A stretch of DNA of 64,000 nt, from assembly GCA_033239125.1 (NCBI GenBank), contig BSWB01000002.1, positions 8,093,001 to 8,157,000 of the forward strand. The letters are read 5' to 3'. Of the stretch, positions 9,590 through 21,955 are shown piece after piece (position 1 is the stretch's first letter; every line of letters begins with the position of its first letter). Both the position numbers and the translations under genes were made by a program. Origin of the DNA: Fagopyrum homotropicum (Eukaryota; Streptophyta; Magnoliopsida; Caryophyllales; Polygonaceae). Below the pieces are notes generated by a model. It was not told where the DNA came from. It did no database searches and saw nothing but the letters and a program-made list of their open reading frames with translations.

Positions 9590-11658
9590 AACAGCTTTGA
9601 CTTGAGTCCGCAGAAAAACGCCCAAAACCCTAACCACAAGAGATTTCGGCAGGCCGCCACAAAACATCCCAGAAATTCCGATAACCCTAGCCGACAAACA
9701 CATCCAGATCTACCTTTCATCTTTAGAAATGGTAACCTGAAACAAGAAAAGAGATCTCTATGCAACTATAAGGGATCTATGGGTGTCGATTTATCAGAAC
9801 GAAGAAGCGAGGGCAACGTAAGGAGGCGGCTCGCCCATGAGAAGGGGAGAAAGAGGAAGAGATGGAAAATCAATGAGGAGCAGTGTGGCCAAGTCGTACA
9901 AGGCCTGAAGGTTTTAGTGAAGATGGAAGGGTCGATCTTCTTAAAGGAGTACAAATTTGTGCAAGGAGCATTCGCTGGGCATCTTCATCGAGAGATCCTT
10001 GGATGAGGGTTGACGGGATTCGGATAAAGGTCGACTGGCATAAGAAAACCCTGCATTCGAACAAATCAGGGATGCGAACAACGATTACAAACTGCAAAGG
10101 GCCATTCCGAGAACATGGAAAAAATTGACACCAAGAAATAGGGAGCGCCATAGATCCTTAAAAAACAACAAGGACAACTTATGCTCTTGTCTTGAGAACA
10201 AAGAACTGATGTTGAGAACAAATTTTTCATCCATGAACTCCTTGATGATGAATAAAATGTGCTATGAAAGATCAAGTTGTGTTTGGTTTTTTAAGGATGC
10301 GAAATCCGCTTCCAATGGGTCCATTGTTGCGCCCGCTTTGACTAAGTTACAAATAACAAGTTGTAAAATTATGAAGTGTAGAATCCTTTTATCCCCTTGT
10401 TGACAATATTTTAATCAAAGTAGCGTCTTTTTGATCCAAATAACGAGGGTTTTTTCCATTTGGGGAAATCCGTTGCTCAGAGTTGTTTTTTACTAAATAG
10501 TATCTCAGAAATGTTAAATAACCTATGTAGAAAATGTGTATGGTTAGTAGGAGTCAAAGCAAGTGAGTACACTTTGTATGAGAAACTGACACTTTCAAAG
10601 TGCAAAGTGAGTACACTTTGTATGAGAAACTGACACTTTCAAAGTGCAAAGTGAAGAATGTAAGTAACAAATCAGCATGGACAAATTTCCTCCAAGAGCT
10701 TACCAATGTTGAGAACAAATTTGCAATGGACGGTTGGGTATGTTGTACCCCATTGAATAAATATGTAACGATTTTACAACGTAACTATCTGCACCACACT
10801 GCTTTTAATGATGTGTGTTTGGAACCAAAAGAACAAAAATTGACGGTACTAATACGGATGCAAAATCCGATGTTTTTTTAGGTTCTGTTTTTTGCAATGC
10901 AGTGTTCAAATGCTACATAACTCATGGAAACGAGATGTTTGTCATATTTTGGATGTAGTATGATCAAATGTGAATCCAAGAACAAAGTCTTTGAAAGAAG
11001 ATATGAACAACTGTTTTAATTGAGGACTATGATCCATCTTTTAAGAACAACCACAAAATCACACAACATTAATGTTATGAATAAGCAAGAAAAAGTTAGC
11101 TTTTAAAATAAATAAATAAATTATTCCAAGATTTTAGAATCCAGATTTCTTCATTCCAAAAATTCTCGGATGACTTTCCTTTTTGAAAATGTTTCTCGAG
11201 GGTGACCTAAACGATTGTCTTGGAAGATGCCGTAGTCACATGCCCCTGTTGATCCTGTTGATTGTGATCGTGGTTGTGTTCGAGGTCTTCGAAGATCCTC
11301 CATCTAGGTGGGGGCAACGTCGTGAGATCCACATTTCCGCAGGAGGTATGACATCCCCTAAAAAAGGTTTCTACCATCCTGCTTCCCGGCGGCGAGACAC
11401 CGCGCCAGTTCATCTAGCCCGTGGCCTCTCCATGTTTTGCCAGCCTCGAGTGTTCCGCGTCTTCTCCATAGGTGTAGTTGTTCCGATCTTTGGACTTCTC
11501 TCCGTGTTTCGGTTTTTGCTTGTGGTGATTGTTGTGTTTCCTTTTTTGGTTTTCTTTTTGCATGACGGTTTGCCCGTTTGCCGGTTGTCGGCCTCTCGAT
11601 ACACCAATTATCTTTGGTGTAATCGAGCCTCTTACCTTCGTGATCAAAAAAAAAAAAA
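9590..11658 (+). mobile_element. LINE-like retroposed element of 2.07 kb with 17-bp target duplication
   Basis: A 17-bp direct repeat, ATATCACATAAACAACA, flanks the interval (9573-9589 and 11659-11675). The right side ends in a run of 13 A directly after CTTCGTGATC, so the element was inserted by target-primed reverse transcription. No reverse transcriptase or endonuclease motif is present. The left part has an open frame from ATG 9779 to 10006 (75 aa, basic, with RRRLAHEKGRKRKRW). A second frame near 10600-10881 contains KSAWTNFLQELTNVENKF. I recognise neither. The last 450 bp looks like the 3' tail of a plant L1-type LINE. It may be a non-autonomous LINE derivative with foreign or internally deleted sequence, or a retroposed transcript. 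Confidence 0.8.
10563..10650. repeat. Exact 44-bp tandem duplication
   Basis: GTGAGTACACTTTGTATGAG and the following bases occur twice back to back (10563-10606 and 10607-10650) inside the LINE-like element. Confidence 0.9.
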
Positions 11659-11675
11659 ATATCACATAAACAACA

Positions 11676-12264
11676 CCAAGTGGTGTGACATTATTGACCT
11701 TATTGCCGCTTGGCCACAACCGTCTATATTCTCATTGTTCATCGATGAGGAATGATATGCTGACCCGAGATTGTAGCCACTGCCATTGTTGTTGAGGCGT
11801 GTGAAGTTTAAAAATGTGTCATTTTATAAATTCTAGATTGAAAAGGTTTTTAATAATGAATTTCATTTTCAAATAAATCCACTGCAATATGGAGCTTCAA
11901 ATATCCTTATCTGAATTTAAGAACTCACTATTTGTGGAAATGTGCAATTTTCTGAATTCAAGATTCAGACGCGGACTTTACTCATACATTGACAATATGC
12001 CATGAAGGTTTATCAGTACAAGAAAAAGCGAGGTCAAACAAAAGCTACCCTCAATTGATATGTAAAGGAGCAAGATCATTAAGCAATTACTATGGATCTT
12101 GGGCAAAATCCTTCAAATTTTCAGAAATGATCTTAAATAAGTCTCTTCATTAAAATAACAACAAAAAGTTTCAGGAAATTTCATTTACAGCGCCCTAATT
12201 AGCAATAGCATGAGTATTCTTTCAATTTTGTAGCCAACAATCCTGGTTGATTCCTTTCTCCAAA
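11676..12264. other. Intergenic DNA
   Basis: No gene, RNA or repeat is recognised. It may hold the 3' UTR of the small minus-strand gene to its right. Confidence 0.5.
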
Positions 12265-12453
12265 CTAATGGGAGCTTTTCAGCCTACAGATGCACAACTG
12301 CTGCAAGTATAAAGAGCAAAAATGTTTCAAAAAGATCACATAAACCAAGACCTACCATGGGAGCAGTAATTACGAAGTGATTACCTGGGATCTGAGAGAG
12401 TTGAGAGCACCGTAGAGGGTTCGGGATATCGAACGAGCTTTCTCTAGAGGCAT
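12265..12453 (-). CDS. Possible tiny two-exon gene, 34 aa, unknown function
   Basis: Exon 1 runs 12453-12385 and encodes a 23-residue basic peptide starting MPLEKARSISRTLYG; it ends at CAG followed by GTAATC. Exon 2 runs 12300-12265 (QLCICRLKSSH, then stop). Its acceptor reads TTGCAGCAG, a NAGNAG tandem acceptor that would give 34 or 33 residues. The first exon has the look of a conserved amphipathic, basic N-terminus. I do not recognise the protein. It could be the first exon of a differently spliced transcript, or not coding at all; transcript data would decide. Confidence 0.3.
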
Positions 12454-15400
12454 TAGCGGCGAATTTCCCAAGAGGAAAACAAAGCACTAAATATAAAAGT
12501 CCTAATTTCACACCCCAAACCGAAAAAAAAAACATACACGAAATCGATACCTTATTTTCTTGTCAATTTTCTTAACTGCAACGCGGTCGCCGATTGCTTT
12601 GTCGGTGGTAACATACGTGTATCCATATCAACTTCAAGCGCCTAAATCGTATCCATGATCATCATACTAAATGAAAACTATGCATAAATCATGTACAACT
12701 AAACATATATCGGTCAGCTTCTCAGGGCAAGAAAAATAAGCATTGTTATATCGATTGGTAAATGGCATACATATTTACATAAAAATGAACATTCCCCATA
12801 ATAACTGGTAATAAAGTGAAAGAATGAGTTGAGTCAACATCCAAAATTAATACGATTAAACAAATTTTATTCATCCCTAATTCCCCAAGGTTCGCGAAAT
12901 AAATCACGTACTTGTAGCTAGTGCTTAAACTTTGAAATAAGTTGTCAAAAGCTTCCATAAATGCCAGAGAGATTGTAGCTGCTGAAGCAACATGAGATGG
13001 TGAAGTCACCTGATATTTACAAGGTAGTGTATATGCTCACATATCAAGCGAGGAGTCGACCTTAGACTTGGAGAATTAGTTGCAGTGTGTAAATACAGCT
13101 GAGGTTAGCATCATGAACCAAAACTAATTTGCAATGTTAGAAACTAATAAGCCAGTCCATTTCAAGGAGAATAAGTACAAGAATTAAATGCAATAGTAAA
13201 ACTAACTGGCCGATCTTAAAAACTTACAATAGCCCAAGATTTGTAGGGTTGGCTATCTCCTTTGGTTTAGGCCCTCCTGTAATTGTTCCACATGAAAATC
13301 CTTTATCACAAACAAACATATAAGGTAGATTAGCAAATGAAAGATGTATACATCGTCATATACTCATACAACAACCAACCAACCATCAAGTAAATGTGTA
13401 AAAATGTATATTGTATGCCTGAATAAAAGAGACAACACCAACTGAATTGAAATAGTGAGCAGAAACATAAAACTGTTTTGGCTTACAATATTTCTAATCG
13501 AGATAATTTGTCAAGTTCTGCTACAGACAGTGCAAGCTAGCATAGTCAAATGCAATCTTATAACTACAACATCTTACTAAATGAAATTCAATAACCCTAC
13601 TTTTCATAGATTTTGAATTAGTAACACAATGTTGCTTCTCTTAAGAAATCAGCACTGGGATAAAGTACAAAAACCATTTCCATATCTACAAGCCTTATTT
13701 AAGAACAAACAATGCAAGCTAGTATATTCAAATGCAAACTTATTACTACAACATCTAACCAAATGAAATTCAATAGCCCATCATTTATTAAGTGTTTAAC
13801 CACCCCATCATTTATTACTAAAACAATCCTTTACTACAAAAGTTGATGGCCTTGCTGCAACTTTAAACCTACTTCTCGGTAAATAAATGATGCTAAAGGC
13901 TATCATAATCATACAAAGGTAAATTATGTGGGTACCTCAACTGAGACGCCATTCCAATTCCAATTTTAATTTGCCGGCCACACCATTGCAAGCACACAAA
14001 TACCTTACTATTCCTTATAAATGTCAAATCGCAGTTGTTAAGTATATGCATATCTGTCTGATATGGAGAGCATCTTTAGTTGCTTAGTTGTTCATCCACA
14101 TGATGGATAACGTGCCCATAGAAATCAACCTGCAGTGAACACAAAACATGAAAAATTCAATCTCTTGGAATGTATCTATCTAATAGAAGGAATGAGGAAT
14201 ATACATAGACTCAAGAGACAATAAAACATTATAAAAAAGCCAAAAAACTTTGAAAAAGGTTATCCTCTTCGACACCCGTCCAAGCTTACTTGAATAGGTG
14301 TCTCAGTTCCGGATCATTTGAATGTCCCGATCAAGCCAATATAGAAGATGAGGATCCACAGACACCAACTCGGTTTTCCATACAAGTTCTCAGCAAAACA
14401 TTGTGATTTGATCTATTGCTAAATGTATATCTTGGTTAGTATGTCTTCAGCTCTGCATGCTATGCTATTTGACTATTTGTGTACTTGCATCCCATGTCAC
14501 TTTTATGTTTAGTGATTAGTGAAGTTTGTAGAAAATTTCCTACATGCCAGTGAAAATCAATCCGCTGTCAATTCCGAGTGCTCTAGCTCATCACTTTTTC
14601 AGATTCAACGATGTTAAACAAAAGGTTATAATTATATGGCATTTATTAAGAAATGATTTATGAGCTTCTAAATTGTTTATTAAAGGAAAAAGTCCAGCCT
14701 AAGTTAGGAAGAAGAGATGCTTTCTAATGCATAGTCATTGGTATCAAAAATCATTTCTTTTGAAGAAAATATATAGTGTAACATATCAGAGGCTAGTTTG
14801 ACATCATTAGTGCAACCGGAAGACCAATAAAAAAAAGGAATTTATTTTGCAAATCATACAGGATAGTTTAAAAAACCAGATTAATATACAAGAGAAGTTA
14901 CATTACCACATACCATATCAGGAGACTCGACCAATAAGTCCTTAACGACAAGCTCCAAAACCTAACTCAAAGAACTAACAAACAGGAAGGGAATTTATTT
15001 AGTAGAAAAAAATAAAACATAATAATGAAATTTATGCTGAATATGAAGTAGGAAAAAGGATTTAAAAAAAGCAATAATGAAATACTGAACCAGCATACAA
15101 AACTTGCAGGATAAAAGAGATCAAACAGGGAAGCTAAGTGCGTTTTACTGTTTGAATTTCAACTTGCTGCAAACTCACATAGAAGAGTTCAAATTGCCAC
15201 CCATTACTCTTGTGGATTATGCAGGGCAATCAAACAGGGAGAAGTGGTAAAACAAATGCCAACTCCCTTCTTCATGGTAGCAGTTCATATGTCCATTGCT
15301 ACATCCATAGATTTCTTCAACTGAACCAGCATATAAAACCTGAAATAATTCCAATTCGAATCAAAATATATATATTTCATGTTGTTCCATAAGTCAATAG

Positions 15401-15849
15401 TGCTTTGCTTGATAATATTGGAAATATTAGAGAACTCTACTATCGATATCAATTCAAAATCCTAGCAGCATATAAACTAATAAATGGTGGTAAACTGAAG
15501 TATTGCTATAAATGGTGGTAAACTGAAAATAGTCGCAGCTTATGGGTAATTTCACGAAGAAAACACTGTCAGGTTGCTGCATCATTTTGTATTCCATCTA
15601 ATTTCATTCTATAATCACGTGAACCTACAACGACTCTAGTTTAATCATTCAATGATTTCTTTCAGTATATTTTAGCTTGCATAGAGTAACTTATAATGCA
15701 CAATCGCACGGGTGTGCGCACATATGCACATATATATACAGTGAACAGGTAAGAAAATCACACTTCTTATGCATCTGATTTTTCTTCTTGATCATAGTTT
15801 TTTTGAAAAATGCATATTGCATGCAGTATATGTGTCAGTCAAAGGATTG
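12454..15849. other. 3.4 kb AT-rich region, no gene resolved
   Basis: Scattered minus-strand stretches look exon-like, for example GPKPKEIANPTNLGLL near 13215-13262 and SPSHVASAATISLAFMEAFD near 12930-13010. Their splice phases do not join, and no start or stop context was found. The rest is AT-rich with short repeated words (GCAAGCTAGTATA-type near 13540 and 13710). It may hold long introns or a decayed gene. Confidence 0.4.
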
Positions 15850-17044
15850 TCATGCTATTGTAGCAGCTTCATTTGGCATTTGTGTAACTACCATGGGTGT
15901 TTTCCAGCTTTCACACTTGGATCCAACTAAAATATGAGATAGCTTTGTAATGGATGGTTTATGAGATGTTCTATCTGTGTAATCAGCGGATTTGCTTTGA
16001 CTGTCATTCTTTAGCTTATTTGTTGCCAACTGCTCCTCAAGCTTCTTCACAGATTCCATATAATCTCTTTGATATTTTATACGTTCTTTCTACATGAAAA
16101 AGTACAGAATTATAGAGCCTGCTAAGAAGCAAACACTGACGTCTTACAGATAAAAAAAAAAGAAGAGAATTTTCCAACAACAAAAGGAGGAAAATTTTCA
16201 ACCAAAAAGCAACTATATTATATAGCCTGCCGAACTCAAATCAAAGTTCACATCAAAATCAATATAATCCACAAGCACAAACCAGGGGGAAATCAAACAA
16301 CTGCTTTGAAGCATCATTACCAGATGCATTCTCCTTAGCCTCTTCAATTCCAGAGTCAGCTTCATTCTGAAAAGCAATGATAGGTATAAATCAGAAGAAA
16401 AAAAATCCCGAAAACACTCAGTTGAAGTCTACAGAAGAAAAAAAAACAAGCGGTCGGAGGACAACGAAGATGAAATCCGGTGAATACGGGGTCTGAGAGA
16501 GGAAGGACGCTGGGGCTTGAGAAAGATGGAATCTAGAAGAGAAAGGCGTAGTACCTGATGAATAGGCTCTGACAGAGGAAGAAATATAATCCGGTGCCGC
16601 GAGAAGAAGAAACCGAACCTGGGGAAGGCGGTCTCCGGCGGAGCAGCGGATTGTGGAAAAAGGCGGGGAGTATGTGACTGTGAAGCACTCGAAGAATCAA
16701 TAAATGAACAAACCTGAGCGACAGTGTCTTCATCCTCGTCAGGGCGTTCCCAGCTAGGGTTTTCTGCTACCAAATCATGCCTCCGAGATCTTGAAGTCAG
16801 TAAGCAATTTCGAACCCACCCTGATCAAAGAAATAAAATTAATCAGTGATGGCTAGATCAAAAATCGAACAAAGCAAAATCTAGAAGAAAAAAAAAATTC
16901 TTGAGAGCGATTATGGTTAAGAAGAAGGAGAAGAAGACACCAATCTGATTGGAAGAAGGGGAAGAGGACAACTATGAAGAAACGTGCAAGTAGATTGTTG
17001 AGGGAAAGTGAAGGGAGCAGGAAAAGAGGGCACGTACAACTCAT
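15850..17044 (-). CDS. Unknown plant protein, 163 aa, four exons, possible transit peptide and coiled coil
   Basis: The model is complement(join(15850..16089, 16283..16366, 16714..16820, 16984..17044)). All junctions are GT-AG and in phase. The start ATG at 17044 opens a hydrophobic, Ser/Leu-rich leader (MSCTCPLFLLPSLSLNNLLA), suggesting an organelle transit peptide. An acidic segment follows (HDLVAENPSWERPDEDEDTV), then a second acidic exon (NEADSGIEEAKENASG), a lysine/glutamate-rich helix (YMESVKKLEEQLATNKL) and a Ser/Thr-rich tail. I do not recognise a domain. It is divergent from the aminotransferase gene, with 130 bp between start codons. Exons 2-4 are well supported by phase. Exon 1 is the least certain; it was chosen because its donor is the one giving the required phase. 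Confidence 0.6.
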
Positions 17045-17174
17045 TGTGACACGTTAGAGTACAGGTAGAGGGAAAATAACTGTAGCAAATCCACTGTACC
17101 AATCCTCCAACTCTCGCTTTTAAAGCATAAAGGATTTCTGATCCAAAAATTTCCGCACTATCTTCCGATATCAA
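17045..17174. promoter_or_regulatory. Putative bidirectional promoter
   Basis: Only 130 bp separate the start codons of two divergent genes. There is no obvious TATA box on either strand. Shared regulation is inferred from the geometry only. Confidence 0.45.
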
Positions 17175-18623
17175 ATGGCAGCTGATTTTGAGATTAGAGG
17201 AGACCGCGACTACAATGCCCATGTTTTCTCTTCATCGCAAGAGGTTAGCGGCTATAGTCCCCTTCTTTACTTCATTCTTAATTATGAGCTTAATTACACA
17301 TGAAGAACAATTCTAGTGGGGAGTGCTTCCAATATTATGACTGCAATCCTATCTTTCTTGGGTTTATGTTGGCCTTGGCGATTATAAATGGTGTTTGTGG
17401 ATTTTGAAATTGCTAACTGCTTAGTTGGCACATTGTCATGCTTCACTCATTAATTTTGCGACTGTAATTTTTTGCACAATATATCAGCTGATTGATAAGC
17501 TGAACAAGAATTCGAATCCAGTGAAGGATCAGAAATATGCTGCAATGTATTCGAGCATTTTCGATGGAATCGTTGTTGATCCAGCCCTAATGATGATACC
17601 TATAGATGATCATATGGTGCACCGAGGCCATGGTGTATTTGACACCGCTATTATCTTTGATGGGTAAGTCCTTTTCATGTAGCAATTCAATTTCAAGGCA
17701 ATTGACATTTTGGATTTTCAGCTCAATAGCAAGGAAATTTCATTATAGTATTGGACTCTGTGCTGCAGCTACATTTATGAACTAGATGACCACTTAGATC
17801 GCTTCCTCAAATCAGCATCATTAGCAAAGATTTCCTCACCCTTCCCACGATCAACTCTCCGAAGCATTATAATCCAGCTCACAGCTGTGTCAAAATGCAA
17901 GAAAGGAAGCATTAGATATTGGCTGAGTGCAGGTCCAGGAAACTTTCTTCTCTCGCCTTCTGGATGCTCTAAACCTGCATTCTACAGTATAGTAATCAAT
18001 GAAGATTTCTCACAGAAGAAACAAGGGGTTAAAGTCATAACATCCACCATACCTATGAAGAGCCCACTTTTTGCTACAATGAAGAATGTGAATTACCTTC
18101 CCAATGCGCTCGCGCAAATGGAGGCTGAAGAAACGGGTGCACAAGCTTCAATTTGGATTGATGATGATGGCTATGTTGCAGAGGGGCCTAATATGAATGC
18201 AGCTTTTATAACCCATGATAAAGATCTTATCTTGCCTTCATTTGATAAAATCCTTAGCGGCTGCACTGCAAAGAGGCTTCTACAACTAGCCACACAAATG
18301 GTGGAGTCAGGTAGATTGAAAAGCGTAGGAACTGCCGGTATTAAAGTGGAGGAAGCAAGAGCTGCAGCTGAGATGATGTTTGTAGCAAGCACACTTCCTA
18401 TACTGCCCATTATTATGTGGGATGAGCAGCCAATTGGAGATGGTATTTAGCCATTACTGATGCTTAATGTTCATTTTAACTTGTAATTTGTGTGAACCAT
18501 AATGGGTTTGTTTTGTGTTTGACAGGTAAGGTGGGAGAGTTGACAATGATGCTCTCTGATCTGCTCTGGAGTGATATGGCTTACTGTCATGGACCAAAAA
18601 GAGTTGGAGTTCCATACGAGTAG
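17175..18623 (+). CDS. Class IV (fold type IV) PLP-dependent aminotransferase-like enzyme, D-amino-acid aminotransferase/BCAT-like family
   Basis: The model is join(17175..17243, 17488..17663, 17769..18442, 18526..18623), 338 aa, all GT-AG and in phase. The family transfers amino groups between amino and keto acids, or cleaves aminodeoxychorismate, using pyridoxal phosphate. Visible signatures are the N-terminal DDHMVHRGHGVFDTA, then RYWLSAGPGNFLLSPSG, ATMKNVNYLPN with the expected PLP lysine K187, DGYVAEGPNMNAAF with the conserved glutamate E220, and LSGCTAKRLL before the C-terminal MFVASTLPILPI. The length and start (MAADFEIRGD) leave no transit peptide, so a cytosolic form is likely unless another first exon exists. 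It resembles the Arabidopsis D-amino-acid aminotransferase-like proteins. Substrate cannot be told from sequence alone. Confidence 0.88.
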
Positions 18624-19292
18624 GAGTTCGAAAGACCTTCCTTTTCAGGTGTTAGCTCTTCGCGTATACTTCATCTTACTACTGGAAGAACATATGTGCT
18701 TGTTAGTTTAGCCTGAACTTTTGATGTTTTATGCCTTTCATGGAAGTTGTCTTTAGAAGAGGAAACTACTAGTAATGCTGATTACTTGTTGTATCTTATA
18801 TGTGCATATACCTGAGTTGATGGATAAAGCTTGGCTACTTTACCTATCAATATAACAATCCTGATGTAGGAAGTTTGTGTGCCTTGATAATGAACATTAG
18901 GTCTTGTCAAGTTGACTCATTGAGTCATTGATCAATAGAATATGTAAATTCTTCTCCAAAGCTCTTTCCAGTCTTGAGTCTTCATTGTCAGTGCACACAC
19001 ACATTCCAACATACATGAATACTCAGAAGTTCCGAGTCGGAACCAAACAACAACAAAAGAGAAGAAAGAATGTAAAGTACATGTATTTTAAAAATAGTAC
19101 TCATACACATCTTCATGTGTGAATCCATCCTCCTCTACCTCTTTCGGGTGGGAGCTTCATGTAACACGCATTCTACCGGTATGTTCATCACTGTGTGTTG
19201 CACTTGCTCTTCTCAATTCACAATTCACCTTCAAACTCCTCTCTTTTATATACAGAACTTGTTTTATGAGGAAGCCAAGATACCATCTTTCT
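18624..19292. other. Convergent 3' region between aminotransferase and RING-CH genes
   Basis: It holds the 3' UTRs of two genes pointing at each other. I see no further gene. Open frames across 19115-19423 on the plus strand are antisense to the last RING-CH exons. Confidence 0.6.
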
Positions 19293-20598
19293 TTACTGAA
19301 CTTGAACCACATAAAATCTTTCATGCTGTTCTGGCTGCTCTCTTTGGTCTTGATAAGAAGGAATTGATCCGTCAGAAAAGCCCTGAAATACGAGAAACAT
19401 ATAACAACCGAATAGCGTGTTGAAAGCATGAAATCAAGGTTGTGAATAATACTTACACTTGAATACTGCTGCAATCCAACCATTCCCAGGAGTATAATGT
19501 AGAGAAGCAACGCGCAACCTATGATTCTTAACACAACCAACTGAAAATGCAAGAAGCGAAAATGAATACGTATATCTCATACTTAAATACACCATGTAGC
19601 CAAGAAGATAAGCTAGTATCTTACAATGATCAACGGAAAACAGCAGTCCGGTCCATAGATGATGATTGGAAGAGTATGCCGTAGGATCAGAAGTACCAAG
19701 AACTGCACGCAGAAGCCAAATAAGAACAACAAATCATTGCAAAAAACGAAGCTCAAACTATAGTTGAAGAGAGGTACAATTATAGCAACTGCAAGACAGC
19801 GTAAACTTCTTGAAGGCGATTCATCAGTGTCTGAGTCTGTAGTTTGATCAGCTGGAGCTGTTCTTATAGATGGCGGTTCGTTTAATGCCCCTCCCCTGAT
19901 CTCCCAATTTCTCCTAAACAAACACAAATTCGAGAATTTGTCCAGCTCAAAGTCATATTATGCACATTTTTTTATCTCACATGTTTCATCACATGAATCC
20001 GCAGGAACAAAATATAACCTGATGTTTGATGGTACATGTCTGTATTGAAGCAGCGGCGGCCTTGCAGTGTAGTCCGGTCTAAATTGCTGCATCAAGTGTC
20101 ATAGGAAATTTTAAGAAAGACATCAGCAGAAGAATAATCCTCAGCTTAGACATGTATATATGTATAGTTGCTAACCTGATAACATATTTCACATGAAGTG
20201 TCACCTTTCTCATCACACCATCTCTGCACGCATCTACGATGAGCATACTACACGAAAATCATCAACGTATAAGAGCTACAAAGATCCGAGTGTGACAGCA
20301 GCAAACTGATAAGATGAATGCATACAGATAAACAAACCTTCAAGCTTCCGCGACACGAGCAAGGCATTTCCATATTAGAATCGAAGTCCTCATCTTGGCA
20401 TATCCTGCACTCCGCCAATTTCTTTGCAGACTGATGATCATCATCTGCTAAAAGTTTCTCTGCAGGTGTAAAATCAACTTGCTGCGTTTCTTCAAGCGTA
20501 ATCACAACATCCTCTGATCGATTTCTGTTCTCAATAGCATCACGTAAGGTAGATTCCGTCAACAACCGGTTAACCAACAGCGCAAAATGATCTCCCAT
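19293..20598 (-). CDS. Membrane-anchored RING-CH (MARCH-type) E3 ubiquitin ligase, PIT1-like family
   Basis: The model is complement(join(19293..19382, 19457..19540, 19625..19913, 20019..20086, 20176..20247, 20338..20598)), 287 aa, six exons, all GT-AG and in phase. The start MGDHFALLVNRLLTESTL is characteristic of the plant family, and its ATG lies directly after a splice acceptor. A complete C4HC3 RING-CH finger uses C64, C67, C80, C82, H90, C93, C106 and C109 (CRIC...CSCRG...AHRRCVQRW...CEIC). Two hydrophobic hairpins follow, one with NYSLSFVFCNDLLFLFGFC and one with LVVLRIIGCALLLYIILLG, then a polar Gln-rich tail. Such proteins transfer ubiquitin to membrane targets from the endomembrane surface. 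Partner and substrate are unknown. Confidence 0.92.
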
Positions 20599-21060
20599 CT
20601 GAAAACCACAATCCAACACATCTGACTTCAATTTAAGCACAGTAAGAATGCCATGAGAAATATACTGAAATTGCAGCGAAATTAGGTCATCCCTTTCCTC
20701 TTCAGTTAAAAGGCTAAAATAACCTAACCCCGAGAACTGAAAAGTTCATCCCTGAACCAAGTAATCAAAACTTGCAGAGAAAGCTTACTGTACATACATA
20801 GAAATGGAAGGCAGAAGTTCTGAAATTCAAAAAAGGGAGAATCTATGCAAATACGGAAAGAAAGCTTCCTTTTAGAAATCCAAAAGTAGCAATCAAAACA
20901 AAGAGAGCTGATAATTGACATAATCAAGATGAAAACTAATGAAGAAATGAGTAAAGAGAAAGCGTAGTTACGAGTCAGAAGCTAGAGATCTGATGATGTG
21001 AAAGGAAAGAGAAGTGTGTTCTTTTGTACGGAGCTTTCTTCTTTGTTTCTAATAATGGCA
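20599..21060 (-). promoter_or_regulatory. 5' UTR intron and leader of the RING-CH gene
   Basis: The coding ATG follows an AG acceptor immediately, so an intron must lie upstream. A plausible donor (GACTC followed by GTAACT) is near 20970, with leader sequence upstream to about 21060. Short open frames inside are not supported. Confidence 0.5.
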
Positions 21061-21519
21061 ATAGATTTGAACGATGTTGCTATTGTTGTAAGGGAGAAGG
21101 AAACTGAATTTGAAGTTTGTAGGGCTGCATTATTTTCTGGAAACAATGAATATAAAAATAGAAAAGAAAAAAAAGAATGTATTTGAGAGGAGAGAGAGTG
21201 TGAATTTCTAACCGCCATTGGCCCACAGCCACGATTCTCACGAATTTACGGTACGTGTTTTGTGCAGGTTTATTTGTTAACATTGGCGCCAACAGTCTCT
21301 CGTTTCTCAACAGAAAAACATATATTTCAAGGAGACTCCAGTCCTACAATATAAATATTTTTTATTTTCTCCCGTAAGAGAGTTTTTGTGTAATTTTGAA
21401 AATCATGGGCTATTTTGTGGAGTTTTTTTAATCATATTTCTAAATTTATAATTATTTTAAGTTATATGATAATTTGTATTTTATATATATCGAACTAGTT
21501 CAGCTATCCCCTATAGGGT

Positions 21520-21955
21520 TGTAATATGAGACAAGTTACTCGGACTCGGCTCGTCAAAAGCTCGGCTCGAGCTCGTTCGTTTTTTAAACGAGCCGAATAC
21601 GAACACATTTTAAAACTCGTATAAAAATTAGGTTCGACTCGGGTTCGGCTCGTTTATAAACGAGCCGAGCTTGAGCATGTCAAAGCTAGGCTCGTTCGGG
21701 TAAAGCTCGGCTCGTTCGGCTAAAATAACACTATAGGAGCATTATTTTAGCTGAGCTACTCGGGTTCGGCTCGGGCTCGGCTCGTCAAAAGCTCGGCTCG
21801 AGCTCGTTCACTTTCTAAACGAGCCAAGTTTGAGCACATTTTAAAACTCGTATAATTTTTAGGCTCGGCTCGGGCTCGCCTCGTTTCTAAACGAGCCCAT
21901 CTTGAGCATGTCGATGCTCGGCTCGTTCGACTCTTATTACACCCCTAATCGTCTG
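21520..21955. repeat. GCTCGGCTCG-rich repeat, two tandem halves, with short terminal inverted repeats
   Basis: Two related halves of roughly 200 bp (about 21536-21750 and 21752-21950) share CGGCTCGTCAAAAGCTCGGC and TTTTAAAACTCGTATAA. The ends GGGTTGTAAT and ATTACACCCC are imperfect inverted repeats resembling hAT-type termini. Much of the sequence is locally self-complementary (CGAGCC versus GGCTCG). I could not confirm an 8-bp target duplication. A non-autonomous hAT-like fold-back element is the best guess. Confidence 0.55.

Noticed and set aside
16917..17222. Minus-strand 101-aa open frame over the head-to-head promoter
   Set aside because: It is antisense to exon 1 of the aminotransferase and lies in a different frame from the supported exons of the minus-strand gene.
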